A stretch of 64,000 bases of DNA. It comes from Symbiodinium natans (lineage: Eukaryota; Sar; Dinophyceae; Suessiales; Symbiodiniaceae). Under the pieces are notes generated by a model, which saw only the letters and a program-made list of their open reading frames with translations, was not told the origin of the DNA and searched no databases. Numbering within the stretch: the first letter of the stretch is position 1; every line of letters begins with the position of its first letter. The stretch lies in contig CAJNDS010002116.1 of the NCBI GenBank assembly GCA_905221605.1, positions 425,241 to 489,240 on the forward strand. Direction: 5' to 3'. Positions 1 to 8,891 of this stretch are shown piece after piece. The position numbers and the translations under genes are program-made.

Positions 1-375
1 GCTTGGCCACCTACCGATGGGGAGGTAGTCATGTATGGCTGCTTTGTGCAAGCAGAGATAGACACCAAGCAGGCAGGGAACCCCGTAGCAACCCAAGCAC
101 AGGCGAGAATGGCTCTCGTGAAGGCCAGGTTGTTCACAGGTGCTCGATGGCACATTGCCAGGGAAGTGGAAACCTGATCTCCGCATAGGAGTGTCCACAA
201 CCCGGAAGCAGCATCCCCTAGCTGGTCTCTCCCAATAGGCATGACGTCGTTGTACGCCAGGGGGGTGTCACCTTCCAGACGAGAGATGGCCAACCCTCTA
301 GTCCAAGGGGTTCACACTTGATCGTAGCACATAGAAGCAGGCAACCTGCCCACCTAGAGGGGGCAGAGGAAAGGA
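1..375 (-). pseudogene. Edge-truncated decayed alpha/beta-hydrolase-like gene fragment
   Basis: Conceptual minus-strand translation resembles the gene at 10348-11221 in order and content. Both share EPLGLE, then an LLPGCGH strand-turn, then PLPWQ, then an AIE(H/Y)L...NLAF...ACAW stretch. This copy has in-frame stops, for example just before the LLPGCGH segment, and runs off the window edge. The LLPG-type turn followed by an AIEYLW-like helix fits the start of an alpha/beta-hydrolase core. The nucleophile region is not in view. It shows that the hydrolase gene was duplicated within the array. Function is inferred only from the better copies. Confidence 0.5.
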
Positions 376-701
376 AGATTGGCCGTTTTACACATGACAG
401 AGCTGGAACGTCCAGGCAGGACCGGCCCAGGGTAGTCCGTGGCAGATGGCCAGTGGAGCAACCACGAAAGAAAGGCCCCCCGTCACCATAGGCACAACGC
501 AGGGCCGACACAGAAGGGTGTTCACAGGTGCAGGCAGTGAGCACACCGAAGACAAGCACGATCCAATCCGTGGCATAGACCACATAGGGTTGCCAAACCA
601 AGAATATCCCGAGGTAGTCTTGCGGCATGTATCGGCGAGGAGATGTGAGGGCTCACATCACGCTAGGCAGCATGCCATGAAAGGACTCAATGGCTTGCTG
701 T
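376..701 (-). other. Degenerate spacer with a short hydrolase-like fragment and a hairpin
   Basis: A segment of about 35 bases around 635-670 closely matches the segment around 10780-10815 inside the hydrolase gene, including an 18-bp palindrome. The rest gives open but unrecognised translations. The fragment lies in a different order relative to the piece at 1-375 than in the fuller copy, so the region looks rearranged. No intact gene is seen. Confidence 0.35.
642..659. repeat. 18-bp perfect palindrome with central GG
   Basis: The sequence GATGTGAG-GG-CTCACATC has perfect 8-bp arms around GG. A partner at 10789-10806 has one base changed in each arm so that pairing is kept. Confidence 0.8.
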
Positions 702-2186
702 CTATTGCCAGGAGCCCTCCCAGTCCGGACGCCGAGAGCGGTGGCCATCGGAGGTGGTGTGGGAACGCGTACGGCTGGGCATGACCTGCATTGGGGGCAG
801 CTCTTGCTCATCAACCCCCCACTCAGGGATGCCGTCCGGAATGGGGATACCTCTGTATCTTGTCATTGAGGTTTGGGCCGCGAGCCACATCACCCGGACA
901 GCTTCCTGGATTTGCCGGTACTGCACAACACCTTCGTCCTTATACTGGTAGGGGAAGGAGGTAACTGCCGCACGTAGGGCCGAAGGATCAGGGTCCTTGG
1001 AGGTGCCATGGCAGTACATCTTAAACCAGAAGCTGTTGAGTCGCTGCTTGGTTGGATGTTTAGCTCGCATGAGCCCCTTAATGGCAGCCCAGTGAGCAGT
1101 GGCTGCGTCATACCACTCATTTCGGGCACGTTTTGGCCCATGCTTGGTGGGTGTGGTGCTGATCCCTTTCCAATGCGCTTCGAAGATGACTGGCAGTCGG
1201 AAAGGGGCTGAGACATCCACTTCTCGCAAAGCTGCAAGGTCAGTGGTTCGCAGCTCCGAGAAGCGCCAATCATTCACCTGTGCCTCGGGTTCGTCCTCCG
1301 CATCCGACATGTCATCCATCGGGCAGGGAGAACCTTCGTTAGTTTCAGAAGAGATGCTGACGACCTCCGGCGAGGCTGCCGCAGTGTTCACATCCACCGG
1401 CGCAGCCAAGGGCGTGGAGAGCAAGCACTCTAGGGGCAACACTCGCCGTAGAAAAACACCCATTCTGTGAGAAGTGTCAGGCCATTCCAAGTTATAAACT
1501 GACCAAAAGTGTTCAATGTTTTGGTTGGCCACCGAGGCCGCAAGGGCAAGCCGGATGGCGTCAAGGAAATGGGCAGGGGGGAGGTCCGGTCTAAATTCTT
1601 GATAGTGCCTTTGCCCAAGTGTCTCTGTGCCCTGCAGCGTGATGCCTAGGAACGTATTCAGGTTGGGCTGGGCAAGCCTGGCCTTTTCCACGTCCGTGTG
1701 CTTAGCAGCTGCGGCCCATGCCTGCAAGGCTTCTTGGGAGGCTTGGCCAGTGACTTGTGGCAGTCCACTGTGCGCGTCCATCACATATTTGGTAGTAGGG
1801 CACTTGGGACACCGATAAGCGCGGCCAGCTAAGAAGGCCACCATGGCTGCGGGCGGCACATTGATCTGCAGGTCAGTAATTTTATTGTCAGATTCAGGAA
1901 AACCAATAACAATGGGCAGCCCGGCCGTTCGCTCCAGGGGACCTTTTTGGTGGGACTCGAATGCGAGCAGAAGTGCACCCAGCCAATAATCTGGGTCAGC
2001 GTAGCTGAGCATTGCAGGAAAACTGGCATTGATGACACTCGGCAAGTCCGACACCGCAGAGAAAAGATCCGCGATGTACTGCGCTGTGGTAAGAAAGCCA
2101 TACCCCACCAGGGACTCCGAAAGCCTTGCTTTGTCCAGCTGCGGAACCGGGCAATCCAACATTTCAGCAAGGTCAAAATGCTGCAA
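702..2186 (-). CDS. C-terminal segment of the helicase polyprotein (494 aa, unknown domain)
   Basis: This frame continues the protein encoded at 1829-4825 after a frame change near 2185. The upstream frame reads ...GKNVKVLDC and this one resumes with QHFDLAEMLDCPVPQLDKAR. It lies in the same frame as the helicase N-terminal segment at 4341-5942, so the two frame changes cancel. Visible features are a C-x2-C pair (YRCPKCPTTKY, near residue 125), a DWPDTSH-like middle, a run of acidic residues near 300, and a basic tail. I recognise no family. It could be a separate short gene, but its N-terminus lacks a clear start context and the joined reading is more natural. Confidence 0.5.
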   Translation of the reverse strand: MQHFDLAEMLDCPVPQLDKARLSESLVGYGFLTTAQYIADLFSAVSDLPSVINASFPAMLSYADPDYWLGALLLAFESHQKGPLERTAGLPIVIGFPESDNKITDLQINVPPAAMVAFLAGRAYRCPKCPTTKYVMDAHSGLPQVTGQASQEALQAWAAAAKHTDVEKARLAQPNLNTFLGITLQGTETLGQRHYQEFRPDLPPAHFLDAIRLALAASVANQNIEHFWSVYNLEWPDTSHRMGVFLRRVLPLECLLSTPLAAPVDVNTAAASPEVVSISSETNEGSPCPMDDMSDAEDEPEAQVNDWRFSELRTTDLAALREVDVSAPFRLPVIFEAHWKGISTTPTKHGPKRARNEWYDAATAHWAAIKGLMRAKHPTKQRLNSFWFKMYCHGTSKDPDPSALRAAVTSFPYQYKDEGVVQYRQIQEAVRVMWLAAQTSMTRYRGIPIPDGIPEWGVDEQELPPMQVMPSRTRSHTTSDGHRSRRPDWEGSWQ

Positions 2187-4825
2187 TGCCCCCGACAGTC
2201 TAAGACTTTGACATTCTTACCAAAGTGATGTCCCGCTGCAAGTGCGCGCCACATGAGATCACAGACCGAGCCTGTGTTGCTCTGCATGATGGGTGCACAG
2301 GCTGGGGCGCTGGGGTCGCGGGTGCCGCTGGGCTCGCTAGGCCCTCGAGGCTTGGCTTTTGGCGGTTCCAGATGCTGAGAGCCGTCTTTGTCCAAAACGA
2401 GAGGCCGACTTTCCTTGCGAGCTTGGACAGCGGGCACAGGCCTGGCGGGGATGGGCGTCGGGCCATGGGGAGGCATAGGGAGATACGATTTTGGTTCCGT
2501 CAGGCCAAGTGAGTCCGTGGGAGACTTAGCGCAAGGGGGCTGTGATGCCTCGACCGTCCTAATCCCCTCCGGAAATGTTGCGTGCATGGGCCGTGTCCGG
2601 GGGCTGGGTGGACGTCGTACGCCAGGCGGTGGGTCCCTAATGTTGCCTCCACTACGGGGTGGACACGAGGCGGCGCTACTCCCTCCGATCCTGTGGGCAA
2701 CTTCACTAGAGGGAGTCGTCACACAAGCATCCAGAGCACTAGGACTCACGGCCGGCACAACCGCAGGCTCTGTCGTTGCAAGCTCCGTCCTCAGTGGTCC
2801 TCTCTCCCGCGTTGGGGTGCCGCAGGGTGTTCGGGAAACGTCCCGTTTAGCTGCCGGAGGTGGGCTGACAGCCGCCGCAATGGAGCCCCCCGCGGCCCGA
2901 GGCTTGAGCCATGGTGTACCCCACCGCTCACCATGGCGCGCGTTGGTGATAGCCTCGCTTTGGGCTGGTGACTGCAGCGGCGTAAGAACCTCGACTACAG
3001 TAGCAGCTACCACGTCGGGACTGTGACTACTCGCGGGCACAGGGCTGTTTCCCGGAGAGTCCACATCAATCGCAGTTTCGGAGGCAGCCTTACCCGTACG
3101 AACAGGTAGGAGGTGAAGACCGCGGGGGGCTCGCATTATGCCGGCCTTGTGTTCGAAAGCCGGGTCAGCGCGTTGAGCAGATCCCCGCTTGGGCGGCGTC
3201 CTAATGCTGGTATCCCCTAGCAAGCAGGTGAGGTACTGGGCGACCCCATCTCCTTCCCTCACCGGCTGGAAGGGGACACAATACACAGCATTGGGCAAGG
3301 GCTCCAGGACGAAGCCGCGCGTTTGCAGACTAGCAATGGTGCCCGAGTAGGAGTTGGAAGTGAAAGAGGGGCTCCCCCATCCTTCTTGCTTAAGTGTGCG
3401 GTAAAGAACTTCCCGCTTGTCTCCCCAGGTGGCCTTCAAGGCCCACGCTTGATGCAGGGGTGGGGCTTCAAAAAGGTCCAGCCCTACTTTGCGTTCCGCG
3501 GGCAGCACGATGCTGGCTACTGTCCGTTCTCGGAAGGCTTGCTTGTGTAATGCCTTTGCAACGCCAGGGCCATCCATGCTCCACAAGCTGGCTTGTGTGC
3601 GCACATATTCCGCGCATTCAATCAGGCCTCCGGTTGCGCAGGCCGCCATTTGGAAGCATGCACCTATACCATCAGAGTAGTGCGGCGCTACGAAAACCAA
3701 AGCCCCAAGTCCTCTCGTGAAGGAGGAGGTGGCTCGGGCAAACCCTGCCTCGCTACTAAACAGGAATCCAGAAGCCCGACAAGTCACAAAGACACCTATC
3801 CCAAATGTGGGGCCAGTGGAGCAAGCCGTGGTGATAGCGCCGAAGAAGCGTTTAAGGGACCCTATGTGATTCATGAGGAAGGTCCGAAACGTCACAAGGC
3901 TCCAAGTGGTGGGCGCGCCAGTCAGCGGGAAATCTTGCGCGGTTTGGCAGGCTTCAAGTAGGCTCATATCGTCATCGCCCAGTGGGTCTGCGGGGAGACT
4001 CGACTGCAGCATAAACTTCATTTGAGTAACAATCCTGGCATACTGAGAGACCATCCCGATAGGGGAGTCAAAATAAACCTGGTGCCCAAAAGTGAGCACA
4101 ATGTCCGCCAGGACTATGCTGAGGTCGTAGCTTCTGCCTAGTTTGGTTTGGGTCTCATCCTGATCTGGCACCCGTACCCATCGGCACGTTTCCATCCACC
4201 TGCCTGCAAAGCTACGCAGTGGCCGCCCGAGCAGGTGCTGCAGCGTGGGACCTGGTGGCATAAGTAGCCGAGGGACCCCGCCTGTCAGATCGAAGCGGCA
4301 CGCCTCCGAGTACCGACATGCGTATAGAATGGCAGCAATCTCAGGAGGGAGGCGCATGGATGAACAGAGCGAGAGGTTGATAGCCGGTCCGACAATGGCC
4401 TTCAGCCCGGCGGCCTGCATGACTGTCTCGGCTTGCTTCGGTTTGACGATGCTCATACAGAGAATCGAATCCAGCATCGAGACCGCTGAGAAAAACACTT
4501 CTGACGCTCCAGAGGAACGGTGGGGCTTGCCCCAAGAGGGCATCTCGCCTTGCCCCTCTTTCCACGGGCCGGAACTTTGGGCCGTTTGCCGCAAAAGGGC
4601 AGCAGGCAAGGTGGCTGGCGTGTGGAGGTCGGCAGGGACCGCATTGAGACCACAAGTCTTTTGTTCCAACAACTCCGTGACGAAGTGGTAATTGGGCCGC
4701 GATCCTCCAGCGGGCTGTCTGTGGTGGCCAATCATGACATCGAGTGTGCTTGATGTGCGCCAAGATGGTGTTGGAACCCGGTGTGCCCAATTGCTGGGCT
4801 TCATCTCGGAGGAGCAACTCAACAT
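1829..4825 (-). CDS. SF1 (Upf1-like) helicase, C-terminal half, frame-shifted from the N-terminal half
   Basis: Coding probably begins near 4740, where the frame of the upstream segment is lost. The first recognisable motif is MIGHHRQP, equivalent to SF1 helicase motif III. It is followed by SSMRLPPEIA (motif IV region) and, near 3700-3740, ARATSSFTRG then ALVFVAP, matching motif VI of Upf1-like helicases. About 400 residues of proline/serine-rich low-complexity sequence follow, and the real frame appears to end near 2190, where the 702-2186 frame takes over. Together with the Walker A segment upstream this makes a full SF1 ATPase core, expected to unwind nucleic acid 5'-3' in this family. 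Either two indels have broken the gene or frameshifting is used; both shifts are clean. Confidence 0.6.
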   Translation of the reverse strand: MLSCSSEMKPSNWAHRVPTPSWRTSSTLDVMIGHHRQPAGGSRPNYHFVTELLEQKTCGLNAVPADLHTPATLPAALLRQTAQSSGPWKEGQGEMPSWGKPHRSSGASEVFFSAVSMLDSILCMSIVKPKQAETVMQAAGLKAIVGPAINLSLCSSMRLPPEIAAILYACRYSEACRFDLTGGVPRLLMPPGPTLQHLLGRPLRSFAGRWMETCRWVRVPDQDETQTKLGRSYDLSIVLADIVLTFGHQVYFDSPIGMVSQYARIVTQMKFMLQSSLPADPLGDDDMSLLEACQTAQDFPLTGAPTTWSLVTFRTFLMNHIGSLKRFFGAITTACSTGPTFGIGVFVTCRASGFLFSSEAGFARATSSFTRGLGALVFVAPHYSDGIGACFQMAACATGGLIECAEYVRTQASLWSMDGPGVAKALHKQAFRERTVASIVLPAERKVGLDLFEAPPLHQAWALKATWGDKREVLYRTLKQEGWGSPSFTSNSYSGTIASLQTRGFVLEPLPNAVYCVPFQPVREGDGVAQYLTCLLGDTSIRTPPKRGSAQRADPAFEHKAGIMRAPRGLHLLPVRTGKAASETAIDVDSPGNSPVPASSHSPDVVAATVVEVLTPLQSPAQSEAITNARHGERWGTPWLKPRAAGGSIAAAVSPPPAAKRDVSRTPCGTPTRERGPLRTELATTEPAVVPAVSPSALDACVTTPSSEVAHRIGGSSAASCPPRSGGNIRDPPPGVRRPPSPRTRPMHATFPEGIRTVEASQPPCAKSPTDSLGLTEPKSYLPMPPHGPTPIPARPVPAVQARKESRPLVLDKDGSQHLEPPKAKPRGPSEPSGTRDPSAPACAPIMQSNTGSVCDLMWRALAAGHHFGKNVKVLDCRGHCSILTLLKCWIARFRSWTKQGFRSPWWGMAFLPQRSTSRIFSLRCRTCRVSSMPVFLQCSATLTQIIGWVHFCSHSSPTKKVPWSERPGCPLLLVFLNLTIKLLTCRSMCRPQPWWPS

Positions 4826-5942
4826 CCTTTAAACGGTTAATGAGCTGCGAGTAGGGAAAGCTAAGCCTTGCCACAATCGTACCATGCGTCGTGGCTACAA
4901 GTAGCCCCCGGTACAAATCCTGCACATCAAAGGGGAGCTTATGTGTGTCCTTCTCCTTGTTACCCGGTATGCGAACGATGCGGCTGCGAACAAATTCATT
5001 GCTAGCAGTCGTGAGCCTATCAACCGCTTCGACATAGGCACGAACCGATTCATTGCCATGAGCGGTGTACAGGGTGAGCCGGTTCGTCAGGCACGCAAGA
5101 AGAACTCCTAGAAACGCGCAGGATCGTGTCTTCCCGCTGCCAGGCGCCCCCGTTATGAATACAGAAGTACGATTAGCGGCCAAGCCGTACGAGCACGCTC
5201 CCAGCAGCGCTGCCAGGTGTCCATCCGCCCCCCAAAAGGTATCACAGAGGCACGTAAGGAAGGCGGGACCAACTGCGAGCGCAAAGATGCTGGCGCGAGT
5301 CCTCGGATCGTGCTCGTTGCTCAACGAGTCCTGTGACATGCGTAGACGCTCCGCATGCCACAGCGCAGGAGTCCGGGCGTCCTCCTGGCCGGGCAGCGGA
5401 GAGTCAGGCAGCGTGGCTAACACGCCACTCAGCAGCGTCGGCGTCCATTCTTTGCGATAGGTTTGTTCCTCCGCAAGCCAAAGGTTAAGGATGCTTTGCA
5501 AGGTGTTGGAAGCCCCCGGACCCGCAGTAGGCGATGCCTGCGCAGCTTGCGTGGCGTGCTTGCCTCTGAAGACTTGGCAGACCTCCGGGTGAATGAGCTG
5601 TGCCCATGTGTCGTGCCAGTTCCCTCTCACCACCAGCCCGATAATGAGGACAAGCACTAGATCCGTGAGAAAGCCCGGCAACCAATGTGGCTGCCGGATG
5701 GCATCAAGAGGCGAGTCTTCTAGCGGAACGCCCAGGGCAACATGTTGCCTTTCCCTAGGCATGTGTAACAGGGCATCCCAAAGCGGGGTAGAGGCTCCTC
5801 CGGGCAGAACTTCAAGCTGGCTGACTCTCGGCAATGAGGGTCGCTGCGCGAATTGGTTGTGCTGTTCATCAGTCAAGAGCAGGGCAATGGTGATATTGAC
5901 TAGCTGCATGGCCTTACTTTCGCCAGGGTGGGTAGGCCACAT
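4341..5942 (-). CDS. SF1 helicase, N-terminal half (Walker A and DEAQQ)
   Basis: The protein has a hydrophobic segment near residues 92-108 (LTDLVLVLIIGLVV). A clear P-loop, GAPGSGKT, lies near residues 264-272, and a Walker B box, LLLRDEAQQLG, near 376-386. DEAQQ with this spacing is typical of SF1 DNA/RNA helicases, which couple ATP hydrolysis to strand separation. After about residue 398 the sequence turns arginine/proline-rich and loses similarity. The natural continuation (motif III) is in the frame of 1829-4825, so a frame change near 4740 is inferred. The start overlaps the end of the upstream hydrolase gene by 29 bases, which argues for polyprotein or tightly packed expression. Confidence 0.65.
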   Translation of the reverse strand: MWPTHPGESKAMQLVNITIALLLTDEQHNQFAQRPSLPRVSQLEVLPGGASTPLWDALLHMPRERQHVALGVPLEDSPLDAIRQPHWLPGFLTDLVLVLIIGLVVRGNWHDTWAQLIHPEVCQVFRGKHATQAAQASPTAGPGASNTLQSILNLWLAEEQTYRKEWTPTLLSGVLATLPDSPLPGQEDARTPALWHAERLRMSQDSLSNEHDPRTRASIFALAVGPAFLTCLCDTFWGADGHLAALLGACSYGLAANRTSVFITGAPGSGKTRSCAFLGVLLACLTNRLTLYTAHGNESVRAYVEAVDRLTTASNEFVRSRIVRIPGNKEKDTHKLPFDVQDLYRGLLVATTHGTIVARLSFPYSQLINRLKDVELLLRDEAQQLGTPGSNTILAHIKHTRCHDWPPQTARWRIAAQLPLRHGVVGTKDLWSQCGPCRPPHASHLACCPFAANGPKFRPVERGARRDALLGQAPPFLWSVRSVFLSGLDAGFDSLYEHRQTEASRDSHAGRRAEGHCRTGYQPLALFIHAPPS

Positions 5943-7350
5943 CTCCCTTGTCTTCTCTCAAGGTAACCAGCAAAGCAGTGCCCTTGGCCGGCACTTTACC
6001 AGCGACAGCAAACCACTTTGTAGCCCAGTCAGGGACATCCGCCAACTCCGGTGTAAGGAGCATGACCGACGCTCGTGGGTAAACTCGATGGAGAAGGCAG
6101 ATTGGCCACGTATGCGTGCCGGGCTTTATCGCCACAGGGGTGGCGGCCCGCTTGACCGCAGCTTGCTCTGGGTAGTGATACTGTTCCGAGGGCTCCTCCT
6201 CGATTTCTGCTTCCGAGGCCATGGCTAAAAACTGATAACCCAGCATGTCAACCAGGCGTTCTAACGACAGGTGGGGGAGCCACATACCCAAAACAAGCTT
6301 CATCGTGGGACCAAGTTCATGATACGGGGGCGGCAAATCAGCCAGATGCGGCTTGGCATCCGTCAGGAGGACTTGGGTACAGTCAGCACGGAGACTGGCA
6401 ATGCTCCGGTTCTCAGTGGAAGGTATCCGGAGAAACGCCTCCAGATCGGGGCGTTTGATTGGCCGTCCCAGCACGGAGTTGATGAAAGTTTTAAACTTAT
6501 CCGAAAGCTGGACAGAGCCACACGCAACCCCCATCAAACCTGCCCGCACTGTGCGATCCATCCGGGGGTCGGCCAGGCCACAAATCTTTTTAGTCAATTC
6601 CTTATGCACATAATCCCCCGGCGTGAGCTGGAATAGCTCTTCACTTTGGACAAAGTGACCATAAGAGTGTCCACCACTGCCAAGCGACTCAGGTCCAGTG
6701 AAGTAGTAGAGACGCGCTCCCGCGCCAATCGCTTGCATCCTTGCTGCCTGGCTGGGCCGGAAGATACAAAGCTGGTCGCTCTCATGATGGACAAGACTAA
6801 CAGCGTGCCGCAATTCCGAACCCAGGATATATTGCAGCATGGCCCGTGGCATGGCAATGCCGCCCAAACGTGCCTTGATGTGGACAAAATCGCCCTTGCA
6901 GTCAGGAAGCTTTTGGCGCTCATGCCAAGCGATAGCCACAGCAGCGCCCGTATACGACCCAGCAGAGAAACCCGTAACGCACAATTTGCACTCGCCAGCT
7001 CTCCCCGCGGCGAGGCCCACATGCAGAGCGGTCAGCGCAGCAGTATGTGGCATGTGCAAGTGAGCTAGGGCCGGGCACATTGTCAGGGAGGCTTCTACCG
7101 AGCTGATTCTAGCACGAACCGCCGCTGGCAGACCGCATCCTTCGACCTGAGGATACAGAGCACGTGCCCACAGCTGGGCGGCTTGGGGCAGGAGCAGCAG
7201 TGCATGTGCGGCATTACCGCTGGTCGAAAGCAACAACGGGCGTTGTGTGTCCTCATATCGGACTTTTTTGCCCTGGTCGTCCCGGACTGTTTCCATTTCT
7301 AAGCCAGTGAGTGCATAGGAATTGCCTGTGTGAATGATGCTACCCGACAC
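5914..7350 (-). CDS. Alpha/beta-hydrolase-like protein with intact GFSAG nucleophile elbow
   Basis: The 478-residue protein contains LCVTGFSAGSYTGAAVAIAW near residues 121-140. This is a G-x-S-x-G elbow preceded by a beta strand and followed by a helix, as in serine hydrolases. A later LYYFTGPESLGSGGHSYGHF region (about 212-231) could carry the catalytic histidine. These features suggest an esterase/lipase/thioesterase-type serine hydrolase; the substrate is unknown. It overlaps the upstream gene (7299-8765) by 52 bases and the helicase by 29. Esterase-type genes have been reported as cargo in giant rotifer Penelope-like elements (Terminons), so a hydrolase inside a large retroelement has a precedent. 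The fold call is moderate; the function is inference. Confidence 0.5.
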   Translation of the reverse strand: MSGSIIHTGNSYALTGLEMETVRDDQGKKVRYEDTQRPLLLSTSGNAAHALLLLPQAAQLWARALYPQVEGCGLPAAVRARISSVEASLTMCPALAHLHMPHTAALTALHVGLAAGRAGECKLCVTGFSAGSYTGAAVAIAWHERQKLPDCKGDFVHIKARLGGIAMPRAMLQYILGSELRHAVSLVHHESDQLCIFRPSQAARMQAIGAGARLYYFTGPESLGSGGHSYGHFVQSEELFQLTPGDYVHKELTKKICGLADPRMDRTVRAGLMGVACGSVQLSDKFKTFINSVLGRPIKRPDLEAFLRIPSTENRSIASLRADCTQVLLTDAKPHLADLPPPYHELGPTMKLVLGMWLPHLSLERLVDMLGYQFLAMASEAEIEEEPSEQYHYPEQAAVKRAATPVAIKPGTHTWPICLLHRVYPRASVMLLTPELADVPDWATKWFAVAGKVPAKGTALLVTLREDKGDVAYPPWRK

Positions 7351-8765
7351 AACATCCCGCTAATGAAGAGCGACCGACATTTCTCTGAGGGGGTTAGGTG
7401 AGGCTTTGGGGGCGGGTACTGGTAGGCAGGAAAGGCAAAGGCTGCCAGGGCTTGCTGCACACGCATTGCAAGTCCATCATCCCAGTATTGACTGAGGCCC
7501 AGCGGCGTGACCTTTATGTCTGCAGCAAAGAGAGGCCACGGCAGATCCACCTGGGCCAGCCAAGCATGCGCAGCGGCAGCAAGAAGAGCAAGCGGCCCAG
7601 TTGGGGTATTGGGTCGACTGCGCCATTTCGGGGTGGCCCTGCAGGAAGATAGGGCATCTTTCTTCCAAAACATGAGGACTCCAGGGAAGAGCTGGAGCCG
7701 CACTGGTCCACTGCCCTTTTTCCCAACAGAGGCCCACAGAGGGACGGTGTCCCCGTTGCCCCAGACCGACTCGGGCAGAGTAGGCAGCCGTACCACACTC
7801 CCCCACTGCGGCAAGATGTTTTTGCCTTTGGCACCATATCCATGCACAGAAGGAGGGGGTATAACCTCGGCGTATCGGTTCGCCATGAATAAGTCAGGAC
7901 CAGGTAGGATTGCCAAACGGGAGCGCAAGCCGCCGTAGCCCCTGAGCAAGGGAAGAAATCCCTGTTCATACGGGCCTTGTCCCCATGTTTTGACCCCTCT
8001 GACCTGCCTGACTGGGGAGGCGCCAAACTGGATGTCTGGCTCTGGCCTGCCAGTATTAAGGTCGGCCGCTTTCCACGCAACTTCATGTATGTATCTTCCT
8101 AAAAGTGCCCACGCAAACACAAAGTCAGAATGCTTGTGAGCAGTGGTTCCGGCAAGAGGGGTGTTGCGTAGACATTGCCGATAATGGATCTGGTCCAACG
8201 GCACCTGCTCATGCATACCAGGCAATGGAGTGGGCACTTCACTGGGCATGATGACTAGCTGCAGGGCTCGGCTCAACGCAGTACCAATGGAGGTCACCGC
8301 ACTAGTGACGTTGCTAGGGATGCAAAAGCGAGGGGGCCGGGGAGTTTTGCCGTCCGGAGCATTCGGGTAGAAGATGACCAATCCCCCATTTGCTTCAAGC
8401 TGGTCCTCGGACGCACAAACCATGCCAATTGAGTTTGGCGATCGGGCCCCACACGGTATGGACCCGTCCGGCGAGCAACTCCACGGCGAGGCTGGAAGCG
8501 AGCCACAGGGCTGTGTCTCGTCCGTCTCGACTTCCATGCTGCCCAGTGACTCCGTCGAGAGGGTATTGGGCAGTAGATCGAGGACTGCAAACCTTCGCAG
8601 CTCTTCTGCTTCCCACCTGGCAGTGAACAAGGTGTCATGGTCAAGCAACATCAAGACCACCCCTGGCGCAAGGACTCTGAGGACTGCCAGAATTTCGGGC
8701 CCCGCCCACGTAAAGTGCACAGAAGCTAACCCCGCTTCCTTGGTGTTACCAAGATGGGAAACCAC
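7299..8765 (-). CDS. Unknown 488-aa protein, possible glycosyltransferase-like N-terminus
   Basis: The N-terminal region reads as alternating hydrophobic strands and ends in VVLMLLDHDTLFTARWEAEE (about residues 36-55). The D-H-D after a hydrophobic strand resembles the DxD metal site of GT-A glycosyltransferases, but no other diagnostic motif is visible, so this is a weak lead. Coding may extend upstream: 8770-8890 translates in another frame to a plausible strand-rich stretch (HVLLLVTDSRC...PHFPYFVRHL), implying a frame change near 8770. The middle contains HKHSDFVFAWALLGRYIHEV and an ILPQWGSVVRLP segment. It overlaps the downstream hydrolase by 52 bases. Confidence 0.4.
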   Translation of the reverse strand: MVSHLGNTKEAGLASVHFTWAGPEILAVLRVLAPGVVLMLLDHDTLFTARWEAEELRRFAVLDLLPNTLSTESLGSMEVETDETQPCGSLPASPWSCSPDGSIPCGARSPNSIGMVCASEDQLEANGGLVIFYPNAPDGKTPRPPRFCIPSNVTSAVTSIGTALSRALQLVIMPSEVPTPLPGMHEQVPLDQIHYRQCLRNTPLAGTTAHKHSDFVFAWALLGRYIHEVAWKAADLNTGRPEPDIQFGASPVRQVRGVKTWGQGPYEQGFLPLLRGYGGLRSRLAILPGPDLFMANRYAEVIPPPSVHGYGAKGKNILPQWGSVVRLPTLPESVWGNGDTVPLWASVGKKGSGPVRLQLFPGVLMFWKKDALSSCRATPKWRSRPNTPTGPLALLAAAAHAWLAQVDLPWPLFAADIKVTPLGLSQYWDDGLAMRVQQALAAFAFPAYQYPPPKPHLTPSEKCRSLFISGMLCRVASFTQAIPMHSLA

Positions 8766-8891
8766 CTCTCTTTAAACGGGCCTTCCCACTGCATGCGTGC
8801 TACCAAATGCCGGACAAAGTAGGGGAAATGCGGAATAGACAAGAAGCAGCGGCTGTCCGTGACTAAGAGCAGGACATGGGCTCCTGCGGAC

